Shown: positions 11,317-25,300 of the stretch, one piece after another
How the letters are laid out: each line of letters starts with the position of its first letter
Numbering within the stretch: position 1 is the stretch's first letter
NCBI RefSeq assembly: GCF_947623445.1
Contig: NC_135246.1
Location: 12,197,856-12,261,855 of the forward strand
Length of the DNA stretch: 64,000 bases
Direction: 5' to 3'
Origin: Clavelina lepadiformis
Lineage: Eukaryota > Chordata > Ascidiacea > Aplousobranchia > Clavelinidae
The notes under the pieces: generated by a model
The model's input: the letters and a program-made list of their open reading frames with translations, nothing else
Databases searched by the model: none
Told to the model about the DNA's origin: nothing
Made by a program: the position numbers and the translations under genes

Positions 11317-14300
11317 ATGGCTGAGAATGGAGATATAGAACAACAAACTCAGACCAGCATTCCACCCACTCCAGTTGAAGGTGCTCTTGCTAATCAAAAT
11401 GAAATCAATGAAACAGCTACGCTGGAAGAAATCGATCATCTTCCAGAAAAAAAGCCAAGTTCTCCCCAAAATGCTAATACAGAAGATGCAACAGAAAAGT
11501 CTCAAGAACCAAAAACTGGTTTGTTTTTAGTAACGGTTTACTATCATTTAAGTAGCCATAGCTATATAAAATAATGTACCGCAGTACCACTACTGGTAAC
11601 AGTAGAATGGCAGCTTTGAGTGTTTAAACTGAGTTGGGCTGGTAAAGTTACAAATAAAATTTGTAGTGATTTTTGTAAAAATTATGTGCTATTGTCACCA
11701 ATTTAGGCTGAATTGTATATTGTAACTGCAATCTAGGCTGCGTAGCCTATAAATTACGTTATACTAAAAATCTTTTTGAGAAGGTTAATACAATAATGAC
11801 ATTAATTTGTTTTTTTTTACATTGTTTCTTCATCAACCATTACAATATTTTACATTCAGTTTGTAGTGAAGAAGTAATTATACACGCTGAACCAGGGTGT
11901 ATTCTGTGCATACTATAACAAATATGACAACTGCGATCTCCAAAAAAGGAGGCACTGTGCACTTTTTCATCTAAAGAATTGAAAAACGGAAGAGCAAAGT
12001 ATATTTTCTCCATGCTTCACCATGGCCATATGTGTTGACATGCTGTATGTTTCGTGCAGTACCTCAATGATATCATTGCACACTTTGTGAAAAACATACA
12101 GAGCACTTTGTACATTTCAACTATAAAAACATTTTGTACATAACTTTGCCAATTGTCACAGTTGGGGTTTGCAAATTGCAACTTTCTGTGTAAACATGAG
12201 CAAGAACTAAAAACTTTGCAGGCTTGTCAGGCTGTGCGACATTTTTGTTGAAAGTTTAGTTTGACTTAAGATTTTTACATGACCAACTCCACCCTTTGAA
12301 TAGATATAATGTAAATCTACTTTTAAATTAATATATAGATCTACATATATATATATAAATAAATTAAAAATGGAATTGTTGTATGTCAGTTGTTGTAGGA
12401 ATAGGTTATGATGTGATATAGTCAGTCATTAATTGATATTTTGAAGTTGTTCAGGAAACTTACACGATGCAGCCAGGTGAACAACTAATCACAACTAACT
12501 TTTATTTTTTAGCATTTCAAAGGAATTTTTGGTGTCTCGACAGCATAGCGTTGCTAAAAATGTTTCAAAAATCAAGTTTTAATGGGGCACATAGTGTAAA
12601 CGCAAACTCAAAAAAATTTATTCAAATTGTAGACAGAGAATTTTTTCATTCTCTTTAAAAAGATTGGTTTTACTTTGTATTCAGGTGTGATGTGACAATG
12701 ATTAAATGAGGGTGAACAAAGCATTTAAATTACTCATTCACACAACATGTAGTAAGTTAGTTTCAACAAGCTTTTCTCCTAAAACTGTGGTGCCCTATGG
12801 GCCACATAACATAGCATTGTATAAGGCCTATACTTTATGCCTACTCATGGCAACATTTCATTTAGTGAAAGCAATAAATTTGCTTTGTGAGTCACAGGGT
12901 GTCTATTCATCTCTCGCCCTGCATTGAAAACCTCATATAAACTTTTTTTAGTAGATTGTCCCAGTGTTTAAACATTTCTATAAATTTCAAATATTAAGTA
13001 ATATAATCATCTTAATTTCTACAATTCCTCATTAGAAGCTGATTCCAAAGAAAGTGTAGGTTCCAAACAAACAGACGAATTGCAACCTGACGAAAGAGCT
13101 GAAGATGTCCAACATGACGAAGCTCAAAACGAACAAAATGAAAACGAAAAACTTCCCCCAGAAGAGACTGAACAGGACAATGCACTTGATCTCAAAGATA
13201 CAGGCAGAGTACCACAAGGTTTGTCAAAAAAAGTAGCAAAGCTTGCCAAATATAGTTTTTATTCTGAAAAAGTACATAAGCCTGCAAATCTTTTCTTAAA
13301 TAGTAATCCTCTCCAAATCATAAAATGTGCAGTACCTTCTGTTTTCTCCAATTTTTTTGTGCATCCAGAAAATGCATCTTCTTAGATGCTCTTGAGCATT
13401 TTCATACTGGCCTTAACGTTGAAAAAATGAGTTTCTTGTATTGATTTGAGATCATTCCCAACCTCTTCATGGCCACCTTTAAATCTTTTTTGCCTTCCAA
13501 AGACATGTGCGTTTAAAACTGTTGTCTCAATGAAAACAACAGACAGCATTGACATTTTGATGGTGTTTTACCAATTTTACAAGAATTCTGACACTATTCT
13601 TCTGTTAAAGACATAATATTGAGTAATAGCAGAAGACACAATAACAGTCATTCAAAAAGGTGCTAAATAACTCACTAGGAGATCACAGATAAGAAAGTAG
13701 ACAAAATAAAAAAAGCTATTATTTATTTTCAGATATATGTGTTTAAGATTAAACACAGCATAATCAACAAACTATTACATTGTGACATACGGCATAAATA
13801 TCAGGGCGTATAATTGACTTCTTCTCAATAGGCGTATTGCCCAGCTTATGGTTATTTTTATTTGTGCATTTAACTTTATTGCACTTTATTGTCAATACTT
13901 AGTTAGTGGTTTATAATATCTTATCCGACTTAATATGTTTATAGAAGATGATGTAGAAAGCAAAAAAGCTTCACCAAGTCCACCACCTGGTACACCTGAA
14001 GAAAAACCTGGAACTCCAATTGAAAGTCAAGATGCTGTGGCATCCACTCCACCAGCAGCGGTTTCTCAAGCTGATGAAGGAAAAGCAGCTGTTTCTGAAG
14101 AAAAAGGTGATTCTGGTGAAGCAAATTTAAAGGACGATGAAAGCAAGCCTACTGTTGTTGAAGACCAAAAAATGGCTTCAACTCCACTTCCTTCTGCAGG
14201 CATAACAGATGACCTACCAGCTCAACCAGAAGTTAGTGTTTTGATACTTATCATATGTTGTGCTTTTCAAATGACTAATGTGCATAAAATGTAAGTTCTA

Positions 14301-17300
14301 GAAAAATAATACTGGATATACATACACTAGACGCAACAATAAGGAAGATTTTTTCACTTAACTGTATATCGCCTAATTTAATAATAATGTAAACTACAAA
14401 ATCAAAAGCACATAAATTGTTTAAAAGAAACATTCATTTACCTAAATTTTTAGTCCCCGAAACCTCAAACACCAGTGGGTACAGCTGAGTCTGAAAAGCA
14501 AAAAAAATCTCAAAGCTCTGAACATGGCGAAATACCAAGACCTCCTTCTGTACCTGAAGAATCAAATGTCACAAAAGCCATTGCTGAAGATAGTTTGTTG
14601 CAGTAAGTATTTTTTTCTAGGGAAGTGATGTGAATAATTGATACAGATATGTTTTTCTGTAAAATCCACGTTGAAAGTTTTTATCGTATTGATAATAAGA
14701 TTTTTAAATAGTGTTGCCAAATAAATTAACGCATCTGTAACTTTCAGACCTGATGAAGCAAACCAGCCACTTAACTTGGAATGGACTTTTGGCCTAAATC
14801 GACGAGTTCCATGTATCAATTTAACTGATGATCATCGATCATTGATTCTTTATGCTGCCTCCCACTTGGCTGTGCTTTATGACTACAAGAACAATAAACA
14901 GAAGATACTTCAGGGCCATGTGAGTTATTACAAAAATACTTTTACATTTACAGTACTCATGACTTGCTAACTGGGTAGTCACATTAGGTTGCTGTCACAG
15001 ATGATTTTACCTTGCAGTCATTCATACAACATAATACATCTCACATAATTCTGATGAAATTCATATTCTTTTTTTCTAAATAGGGCAACGCAATCACTTG
15101 CATGGTATGCAGCGAAGACAAACGCTGGATTGCTACTGGTGACAAAGGCCCAAAAAGTTGTGTCATTGTCTGGGATTCCTACACTGGGTATCATCTTACA
15201 ACAATATTTTATTTAGTTGTGTTGTTCTTTGAAAGATACCTATGTAAACTTCTAACAGCTACACTTGCTCAAGACTGATAGGCCATAATGACCATAATGT
15301 GTTTATAAAATCATTATCACTGGCATTACTTATAAGATTTAGCACCAGCTTGTATATTTTAGGATTCCAGTCCAAACAATTTTTGACTTGCCTGGAATTG
15401 TGGCATTAGGTATGTCTGAGGATGCAAAATACATCGTTTCTATTACATCAGCCTCACCACAAATGGTAAAATTTTGGTTGCTGGCTAATAAGATTCGTTA
15501 CTAGTTATTCAAGCTTTAATGATGCCTAATACATGCAATCTATTTGTCTTTATAGAAATGTCAGTTTTTTTATTGTATTGATGGGTTGCAAGTGAGACAT
15601 TAATTTATCACTAGGTTCTGGGTTTGTCTCACCTCGAAATTGCAAAACAAAATGCTGTAAAATAATCACATTTAACACTGAATTCAAGATTTAAATTTAA
15701 ATTTGAATCACAAAACTATACTCGTAATAACCAACATGTTTCAGGACCATTGTTAATTTTTAAGAAAATTTGACTGTTGTAGTTTTTTCGGTTGGTTTAA
15801 CGTTTCATAAATATCATGTCTCCTGCTGAGTATAACATTAGTATCTGTCTTGTTTTAGCATATATTTAGCAAAACGTTCTTAGAAATTTTAGCACACTAA
15901 TCAACCACATAGGTCAGCAGTCACCAATACTTGAATGACATAATGATACACTTGCTGCTTCGTTTATCTGCAGGTCTCTATATGGGACTGGACAAACACA
16001 TCTGAAGAGCCAATGTTTTCTGTAACCTTGGATTCCACTTATGGTCAGCAAACATATATCAAATTTCACCCACAAAACAACCAAGTTTTTGCTACAAACA
16101 GTGAAACACAAGTTATATTTTACTCATCGGTATGATTGTGTAGTAATTAGATAGAACGTTAAACATTAGTTAAAGTGAAAACGCAAGTTATATTTTGTTC
16201 ATGTATTGGTATGATCAAATGATAGTTAGATAGAATGTTTAACGTTATTTAAGCTGATGTTTTATTGCATCCATTTTTTACATTTAAGTCATACAGTATT
16301 CTTTCATTTTAAATACTTTATCATACCAATTTAAAATAACAAGCGCATTTTTCAGGCATCTGGGCAGCTTAAATATGATGCTCCATATTTATCTGATACT
16401 GTCTTTAACAGAGGTGTAGGACTTTACAGTCAGACTATATTCCAGGTAAGTTAATGTATGTTATGCCGTACACAATAAAATGTCCCCAAGTTATACAATA
16501 AAATATAAATCACTGCCTAAATCATTATCTAAATTGTTTTAACCCCATCAATAGAAACTAAATATTGATTGGTAAAATGGAAATATTTGGCAACTTTTAG
16601 ACTGAACCATCCAAAAGAGCTCTCACAGCCACATCACTAGGGAACATAGTTGTGTGGAATCCTGAACGACCCAATGTTAAAAATGGAGGTAGGGTCGTAC
16701 AAGATTGTTCTAGATTAGACAGATGTGTATAACATAGTAGTGTGCAGTATAGTGTACTGTTATAAAATGCGATTGTGTAAGTGTTTACGAAGTATATGTA
16801 GGTTCATAACGGAGTAAGGCAAAATTAAAGATCAATGTAAGCACACAAGGCTTAATTCAAAAACGTTTAACAAAAATACACTCAGCTTTTTGCGAGATAT
16901 GAAAACTTTTATGTCTAGTTGAACTATAGATTTGAATTAAACGCCTTTTGTTATTACTGTTTTGAAGGAGTTGTGGCAGACTACAAGAAACGTGCATTAA
17001 AACTTGTTCGTGTGAAAGATAGGGGTCTTACTGCACTTTCTCAAACTGAAAACTTTGTTGTCACTGGTGACATGGCTGGTCATGTTACCTTTTATGATGA
17101 CCAGCTAAACCTTATCAATTGGTACAGAGATTTTCGCCTGGGTCCTATCAATGGAATCACTTTTAAGTATTCACCAGAATTTGTATCAGGATTGTAAGTT
17201 TTTTTGCTTTTAAATGATATGAAAACTTGTTAGTTTTGCGTTAATGTTCGATGGAAAATTCAACTTAAATTTGTACTACCTATGTAGGGCATTTTTGTAT

Positions 17301-20253
17301 AATTTACACAAGTTTATTATATAACCTACATTTTCTTTCCTCATACAGGTCACCAAATGGTAAGAATTACCCTGATGATGCCACAATACAAGCTCGCACA
17401 TTTGTCGTTCGAGATTTTGTGGTGTCTACCAAGTCAGCAGAAATCACTCATGTTGAAGCAGATGGTACGCTCGTTACTCCAGTACAAAAAGAGCATGATG
17501 CTGCAGTGCATGCCTTGGCAGCCTGTCCCACCAAGTTAGTGTTTTATTCTTTGCTAAACTATGTCTTCATGAATCTTCAGCTAAATTTTTGTATTTTTTT
17601 AGATTTTTCAGAGATCATAACTGCTTCAAGTTAATATGTTTATCATTTAATGTGGTCATGTTTTTTGTTTATTAGGGCATGGCTTTGTATTGGAAGTTAT
17701 GCAGGATTACTTAAAATATGGAACTATGAAACAAAGTATGTTGTATGCCTATATTTTATTTTCTTGGATACTGTAAAACGTTTGGCTGTTGTTGACAAGA
17801 GCAACGATTTTCATTTAAATTAAAACGTTGAATTTGATGCAGAAACTTGCTTTCAAACCACAGTTAATTTTTTCCTTTACTTTTTGGAATTTAGGAAAGT
17901 TTTGGTGACAAGGGTTTTTGAAAACAGGTCCAGGATTCAGTGTATGTCTTTTAGCCACGATGGCTTGCAAATGGGTAAGCACAATAATTTAAGCTTACTG
18001 GTAAAATTCATATACTTTCAAGTTTAATTGCATTTTCACTGCATGTTCAAACATATTTTGGTAATCTTAATGTTGTTTTTTTAACTTTGTAGCAATCGGA
18101 ATGACATCTGGAGCTGTGCACATTGTTGACTCAATCTCACTGAATGATGAAATATGTTTCCATTATGCTCGGGATGCAATTACACATTGCACATTTTCAC
18201 ACAACTCAAAATACCTGGCTACCGCGGTAACGTTGCTACTATATACATATTACAAGTATACATATTAAAGAGGCAAATACATAAACAATGTATGGTTGAC
18301 ACGCGCTGTCTTTTATGTACTGTTATTGTTATAACAGAAAACAGAATATATAAAATATAGTGACAATTTATTAATTATATGTTATCATCTATCAAAAATC
18401 AGCAGTTCTTTACATGCTTGTTGTAGGATGGTCAATACATTACTACAGTATTTGTTCAAGACAAAAATTCTGAATGGAAATACCTTGGGAGATACCGTGC
18501 TCATTATGAACCAATTCAAGACTTGAAATTTGGTGTAGACCTTGATTCTAATCTACCTCGCCTTTTATCGCTGGGAAAAGATAGAGTTCTTGTATGTAAA
18601 GTAGTGGCCTTTTTGGAAAGAAATTTTAGTTTATATTGTTGATGTCTTTGTTCCAATAACATATTTCTTGTTTTTGGTTACAAGATAAGCTTTTTACTTG
18701 TGGGAGGCATTGAAGTTGATTTTCTACTAACGTTTCTATTGTTTCATAGGTTGAGTATGACCTTAATACAAGTACTAAAGATGATCTTAGACTCCGGTCT
18801 GTTGACCGCATTGAGCAAAGTGCTGTGCCACTCTGTTTTGCGTGGTATCCTCCAGTCACTAAAGAGAGCTTCTTGGTCGCTGCCAATGATCAGTACAAGA
18901 TGAAGTTGTATAACACCACTACAAAAATGTGTAGAAGAACACTTCTTGGGCCGACTTACGGATCACCTGCTAAGCGGTGAGGGTTTTATCTTTTTTTAAA
19001 CGGTCTAGAATCTAGATTAACAACTGAAACGATCAATTTGTCAAGTCAAGTTTATATTTTTCAAGAATGTTAGTGGTTCCACCAGAACCAGGCGCAGACC
19101 CATCTGTAGATCGAATGCTTTGCTATGCAACCAATAACAAAATTGGTCTTCAGTTACTGCCTTTGGACGGGAATCCACATCGCTCAGTATCATTCATAGC
19201 CCATCCAGACGGTGTATCAAGGTTGGTATGTAGCAATGATGGGCGATATGTGTTCACCGCCGGTGGTAAAGAAGCGACCGTGCATATGTGGTCGGTGAAC
19301 AGAACGTGAGTAACTAGCATATTGTTGTATGTCGGTAAAATCTGGATAGCTTAAGGATAATCCAGAAAGATGAACCATGGAAACGCTTTGTAGGTCCCTG
19401 GAGGCAGTCGCTGCTTTGGGAGGTGAAGATCTTATCCCATTTTATGGTTTACTTGATGGAGGAAGAGAAGGGGAAATGTTTGCGGAACTTGAAAATTACT
19501 TTTACTACGCCCAGCTGCGAAGTCAAGGGATCAACACAACCGAAGAAAGAGAAGTTTCCACAGTTGTTCCACTTGATCAGGTTCCTTTTCTCATGCGGGC
19601 ACTTGGCTTCTACCCTTCGGAGCAGGAGGTAAAACTGATTTGATTTTTATGTTCTTGGTTATTTTTATTTCATTTATCCGTTTTTGCAGGTTGAAGACAT
19701 GCTAAACGAAGTAAAATTTAGCCAGTATGTAGAGACAGGGCAGTACGTTACTGAAATCGATCTTTCGGATTTCATAAAACGTGAGTTGGCTGTTGTATCG
19801 GTCGTCGTGTTTCATTTTACAGGCTTGATGTCATCCTTCTTTCCTGCAGTGTACATAAACCATCGACCTGCATATGGTTTGTCGCCTGATGAGCTGTACA
19901 AAGCATTTGAGGTGCTCGGTTCTGTCAAGAGCGATGGGGAACCCGCCATAGACCGAAGCGATTTGCTCAGCATTCTGCAGCGCAAAGGTGACTTGCTGCT
20001 TTTGGAAATGGAGCCTGTAAGTGCGGTGAAAAGTTCAACAATATTTTTGTTTGCAGGTGAGCACATGACTGAATACGAACTTGCTGAATACCTGACGACA
20101 TTGCTTGGATACTGCGCAGAAGGTGGCAGCGCAGAATTAGGGGAAACACGTGATCACGAAGAGGCCAGCAAGGATTTGGAAGAAGTATTACCAGACTATA
20201 TCACAGCGAATCAATTTGCCAGTGACATACTGGGCCTTAATTTATACGAGTGA
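11317..20253 (+). CDS. CFAP251: Cilia- and flagella-associated protein 251 (WDR66)
   Basis: Exons: 11317-11518, 13036-13218, 13945-14231, 14454-14602, 14748-14919, 15084-15187, 15363-15465, 15974-16129, 16356-16445, 16601-16688, 16968-17193, 17349-17534, 17676-17735, 17895-17974, 18093-18235, 18427-18591, 18750-18976, 19066-19305, 19394-19628, 19690-19780, 19850-19987 and 20057-20253. They total 3522 nt, or 1173 residues (human about 1149). Seen: an acidic, Glu/Pro-rich, probably disordered N-terminus (1 to about 274), WD40 repeats (about 275-953, with [23 protein letters not shown] and VHMWSVNRT), and a C-terminal helical EF-hand-like region (954-1173). Known: a subunit of the calmodulin- and spoke-associated complex at the base of radial spoke 3; human loss causes malformed sperm flagella. 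Introns are short except introns 1 and 2. A poly(A) signal lies at 20275. Confidence 0.95.
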
Positions 20254-20945
20254 TTTTTATACATCATGTTTGCAAATAAAGACTCACCGATAGTATAAGA
20301 TTTTCTTTGGTTACACTTTACTGTTAAAACTTTGCATATTTTGTAAACGCATGTTTTATAATAAACGATACTTCTAAAAATTTTGCGAAGTTGCTTTTTG
20401 CATTCCGAATATCCGGTATAGTGTTTCATTTTAAAACAGTGAAATTAACCTTAAAAGTTTAACGGAAATCTTGTTGCTAGAAGAAACAAATTGAAAAGGA
20501 AACTGTCAAAAAGATATACAATATGGAAGAAAGGTTCAGTATCGATATTTGATACAGTATAACTTATTAAATGAAATGCAAGTCAAATATTGTCTCTAGG
20601 GGAAAATCACCTAAGATGCGTCACTTTTGAGAAAAAAGCTCTCACTAAAAACATGATATGCTTCGGCTTATATTTTTATATGTCATGTTAGATATGGCAT
20701 TATTTATTCGAAATTAAGCGCAATTAAGATATTTAATTAATTCGAAACTAAGTTTTCTTGTTATTTATTAAGCGACTTTCAAAATAGAATGACTTTTTTG
20801 TCCCGTCTTCTGTAACCATGGTCAACCAAGACAAAACAGTATGTAATACGTATAGATCTTCAATAGTTAAAAACCTAAACCTAATTTCCTTATTTAAGCA
20901 ATAATCTTTTTGAAAAAATGTTTTTGAAATCATTTTTTTTCCACC
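20254..20945. other. 3' flank of CFAP251
   Basis: AT-rich sequence holding the CFAP251 3' UTR. No gene supported. It ends where the inverted copy of the TTC19 3' region begins, near 20945. Confidence 0.5.
20275..20280 (+). terminator. Poly(A) signal AATAAA for CFAP251
   Basis: AATAAA 22 bases after the CFAP251 stop codon, in the expected position for a short 3' UTR. Confidence 0.65.
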
Positions 20946-21455
20946 ATACAGTTGCACTTTTCCCGCTATAGCATATCTACTTCTATAGCCTTAAAAACTT
21001 TTGCCAAACAAAGATACTTTTGCATCTGTTAACAAAGCAGTGAGAATAATTATTCAGGAAGAACTGAAGAAGCAGAAGCTACACTTAAACAAGCATTGGT
21101 GGAGGTATCAAAAATTAAAGACAATGAACTAAAATCTCATATTGCTTCCCTAATAAATACCCTGCCTCTTAAAAACAAAAGTGATGACAAGAAAGATGGT
21201 TCAAACAACTGAGTGATGGCATTTAATTTTCTAACGTAACGGTTCTGAGGAACTTGAGTTGATATACTTTGGTGGAGTTTTTTGTATTATCTGCCGTTCA
21301 TTAGGGAATTATGTCTTTGTGCCACCAGTTTTTAACATTGTCGTCATTTTTCTATAATATACTCTATTACATTAGCTTGTTGTTTTGAAAGGCCATTTAT
21401 TTGGCCCAATATGTTTTGCTTGAAATAAGCTTTTATAATTCTTGAACAAACACAA
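20945..21455 (+). repeat. Inverted copy of the TTC19/KLHL10a 3' junction
   Basis: The reverse complement of about 6290-6815 reappears here with high similarity, roughly 90% by eye. It covers the last TTC19 intron end, the terminal TTC19 exon and the shared 3' flank up to the base after the KLHL10a stop codon. There is one deletion of roughly 15 bases and there are a few small indels. It lies beside KLHL10b, in mirror image to the arrangement at copy a. Confidence 0.85.
21058..21212 (+). pseudogene. Orphan duplicate of the last TTC19 exon
   Basis: A near-identical copy of TTC19 exon 7 on the opposite strand, with the 3' splice acceptor preserved before it. It encodes the same TPR-like segment (GRTEEAEATLKQALVEVS, using a G from an upstream exon). 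A one-base indel close to the end changes the stop: here the frame ends in SNN-stop, whereas the parent gene reads QTTE-stop. No other TTC19 exons occur nearby, so it is probably non-functional unless it is spliced onto an upstream transcript such as CFAP251. Confidence 0.8.
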
Positions 21456-22328
21456 ATCCTCTTCAGTATTCTCGACCTTCACTTCTCCAGGAGTTTGGTG
21501 AGATTTCTTCAAAACAAGTTTGTTTTATCTTCAGACTTTCGAGAAGCCAACGTCCCGTGCTGAGCAGATTTATTGTCACAAAGTGTTTCCATGTCAGAAA
21601 ATATCTTTTAGCGTCAAACAATAACTAGTAAGAGGCAAGCTAGGTTTCGTTGCTAAACGCAAAGTGGTTAAATTTTGTGTGATGGCGTTTGTTTTGGCTA
21701 ATAACCTAGTCTGTCTTCCTCTGAATGCTCAAACAGTATCGGTGACGGACGTGACCATAGTTTTACCTCATTTCATTTTACCACGTGATTCTTTCCCAGA
21801 GACCCGACCTAGACGGCTGAACGCCAATGCTCTGAAATACTCTAAAATACAACACACTTTTGCTTTACCATAAAAAAAAATTTTGGTCTTTTATAGCAAA
21901 AATTACAAAGACAGTTTTATAAGCATAAAAGCGCTTAATTTTTGGATAAGTGTAAAAAATGTATGGGAAAGTCTCTCTTTTAGTGCAATTTTTAATATTC
22001 CAGTGGAAGACACTGTTTAATAATACGCTACTATTGTAATAACTATCACAGGTAGGGCGCTAAAACTGGTCATGCCCCAAGGGCTAATTCCCCTGCTATA
22101 CACTTCTGGCTGTAGAAGCGTACATATAAGTTAAGTTTACCTTATACTACTGTACATTCGTATATTAATTACTATACGCTTAAAATTTACGCAATCGTTA
22201 AGCAAGGTGGGACATATGCTATAATACAGTATAGACCTACATGCTAGACTATTTGTTTGTATTCTACCACTGGCGCAAAATGTCTCCCGATATAGAGTTT
22301 TATTGGAAACAGCAAATAAAGAAAACGT
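21456..22328. other. Extra sequence 3' of KLHL10b
   Basis: About 870 bases lie between the duplicated TTC19 segment and the KLHL10b stop. At copy a the equivalent positions are adjacent. The stretch contains the KLHL10b 3' UTR and poly(A) signal at its right end. No terminal inverted repeats or gene were found. Confidence 0.45.
22299..22304 (-). terminator. Poly(A) signal for KLHL10b
   Basis: TTTATT on the plus strand, AATAAA on the minus strand, 25 bases after the KLHL10b stop codon. Confidence 0.6.
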
Positions 22329-25300
22329 TTATAAATCTTCCATGCTGCCCATTTGATCGTCAACAACTATTATTTCCTCCGGAACCTCGTTGTTGTCGAT
22401 TTGTTGCATCTCTTCATCTGCAAATAAGCCATCACTCCGATCGGATTCACTACTCTCCAACTCGTGGTTCATAAAGTTTTCTTCATCAACGCAACAATGC
22501 GACGAGATGTCCCGGGGAAGACAATACTTTTTTATTATCTCGTGAGGAAGACCGCGAATGATGCAACAGCTCAAAGCACTTCTGCATATGTCCATGTCCT
22601 TGATTAAACACCTGAATGAATTAAAACATTTCATTACCGAAAATTTTCATCATTGATTTTCCTTCGTTTACACCCAACCAATAGTTTATGATGCATAAGC
22701 AAGGTGGGGTGCAACCGCGTAGGCATATTTAAGCGGTCAATTATTTATTTACCATTCATTGGTGGTTTCTTCATAAGCTTCTACAGCGGACGATGTTCTT
22801 TGACCGTTATATCCGCCCACAACAAGTAGCCTGTCATCGATAACTTCGATACCGAAATTAGATCTTGGAGTTCCCATACTACTAATGTTTCTCCATGTGT
22901 TACTGAGCGGATTGTAAGCTTCGGCATGACGAAGTCGGTTGACGCCGTCAAAGCCACCCACGGCATATATCTGTAAAATATGTCCAAAGTCGAATTCCAA
23001 CAACACTTTTTGTAAAGTCATTAGTTGTAACCATTGACATCGCAAGAATTAAACAGGAATTTAAGGTATGTGTGAAACGTTTTCTTTAGTTAACGTTGTA
23101 ACTAGCAAGTAACCCTAATATAGGAAATATATCTTCAAATATCTGCTTAAACAAACGTAGGACATTCGCATCTGACCAGTCCGTGATAACTTATGATAGA
23201 GACTCCGGATCTTCTACTTCGCATCGGAGTGATTCGAGTCCACACGGAGGCGTCCGATTCATAAAATTCCGCAGTAAAAAGGCATTCCTGTCCGTTGAAG
23301 CCACCTGCAATATAAACCTATACAACCTCTTTCAGGTTTATTGTTAATAGGTTTGAATCGAACAGCATGTTAAGTGAGTCCGATCTACGTTCAGCCTATT
23401 TCGTTAGATCTACGTCTTTATTTTAGCCATTGTATAAGGTTACCCTTCCTTCCATTGAGGTGGCACTGGCATCACTTCTTCGTTCGTTCATGTCGGGCAA
23501 CAGAGCCCAGTGTTTCAGATACGGATCATAGCATTCCCCTGAATTCAATCTTAACAGTACTATGGTTACATAACAGGTGCTTATATGCTGTATATGTCAA
23601 TTACGATTGGTTGCTACCAACTGTTGTTGCTGTATATACTATAGGCTACACCTTGATTCTCCATTCATTCCTCCTAGGGCATATATTTTTTTGTCTAGCA
23701 CAGCGACACTGATGTAACAGCGGTTATGCATCATCGAAAGCTCCTGTAAAAACGTCGCTGTTTAAAAAGTTTGTTAAAGTCGTCAAATTAAAATTAAATC
23801 AAAAATTACTTGAGTCCATTCAAATGTAGAAACGTCAAACTTTCGAACGGTGTTGAAATAATGGACACCATCAAAACCACCAATCACATACACAAAGCCA
23901 CTGACGTAAGCAACGCCGTGATAAGCCCGTGGAATGTCCGAAAGATTCCGACTCTGGCCAACGAAGTTATTGTCTGATATAGATAAGAAAAAGCTTGCAA
24001 AAATGTACCGACCAAAACCAAAAGCTATAATGACGAATAATTATGTCTAAATATGTTTACTTTCATAATTCTTCACATGTAGCCTATGTACAGTAAACTA
24101 AATGGACGTATTTTCACAGTGCTAACGCTAAGAGTGGTGCTGAACGTAAAGCGCTGGAGTGTAAACAACTTGAAATAAAATACTGACAATAAATCAAAAA
24201 TGATCTTATATTTACCTGACAAAGTGCTGACGTTAAGCCAGTTTTCAGCTTTTGGGTCATAGGCTTCTATTGCATTTGTGGGACTTCCCCCACTCCAACC
24301 TCCGATTGCAAGAAGAACCTGTATGTATAGAAACTGCCATGCAAGGGTACAAAAAACATATCTTACAAAACAAACTTATTACACAGGCCAACAAAAAAAA
24401 TTTTTTTTCAAAAGGCATGATATGTTAGATCGATTTAGGGGTATATCAGGGGCGCTGAGTCCGAAAATGCCATTACTTTGCTGAATTGGCTCTAGTTTTT
24501 GAGATATTGCTTTTTTCCTAAATACGCCATGAAAAGTTACAAATGTATGCTAGTGAGTAACGTAGGTTAACAAAAACTGAAGCCATGTGAAGCAGCTATT
24601 TAGTTTTGCCCAAATGTTGAGTTGTCTGGCACAAATTTCTCGCTTGGGAGGTAAATAAGACCTTAGATTAGTTTATATCATCTCCCATCAAGCACTAACA
24701 TAAGCCTTAACATCAACACATAGCATAACATTCTTGATTCGGCAACAAAAATAACGTTTTACCGGGACAGAGAAGAAATGTTAATGCAATTTTTCTCTCA
24801 AGAAGATAATTTTGTGTACTGTAAAAACATCGAAGGACTTCTTTCATCTATGGGTGTACTTGAGTATAAACCAGAAGAATGGAGTTCATTCATTGACAGC
24901 TCCAAAAAAGGCTTGAAATGTGTGCTACTTCACAACGAAAATAAGTTTGCCTGTGTTCCAATTGGCCACTCAGTCGTTTTAAAGGAACACTACCAAAGTG
25001 TAAAGATGATCTTGAAGAAACTTTCTTATACTGAGCATAACTGGGAGATATGCGTTGATTTGAAAATGTTCAACTTTCTCTTAGGACAACAAGGCAAACT
25101 TTCTTATACTGAGCATAACTGGGAGATATGCGTTGATTTGAAAATGTTCAACTTTCTCTTAGGACAACAAGGCGGCTACACCTGAGATGGGTATATTTTT
25201 TCGTATAGTGTTTTATTTTGAATACTCCGTGGCAAATAAAAAAATTGATTACTTGTTTATTTCGTCTGTTTTTACAAATTGTCGTCTTTCTTGTGTTGCC

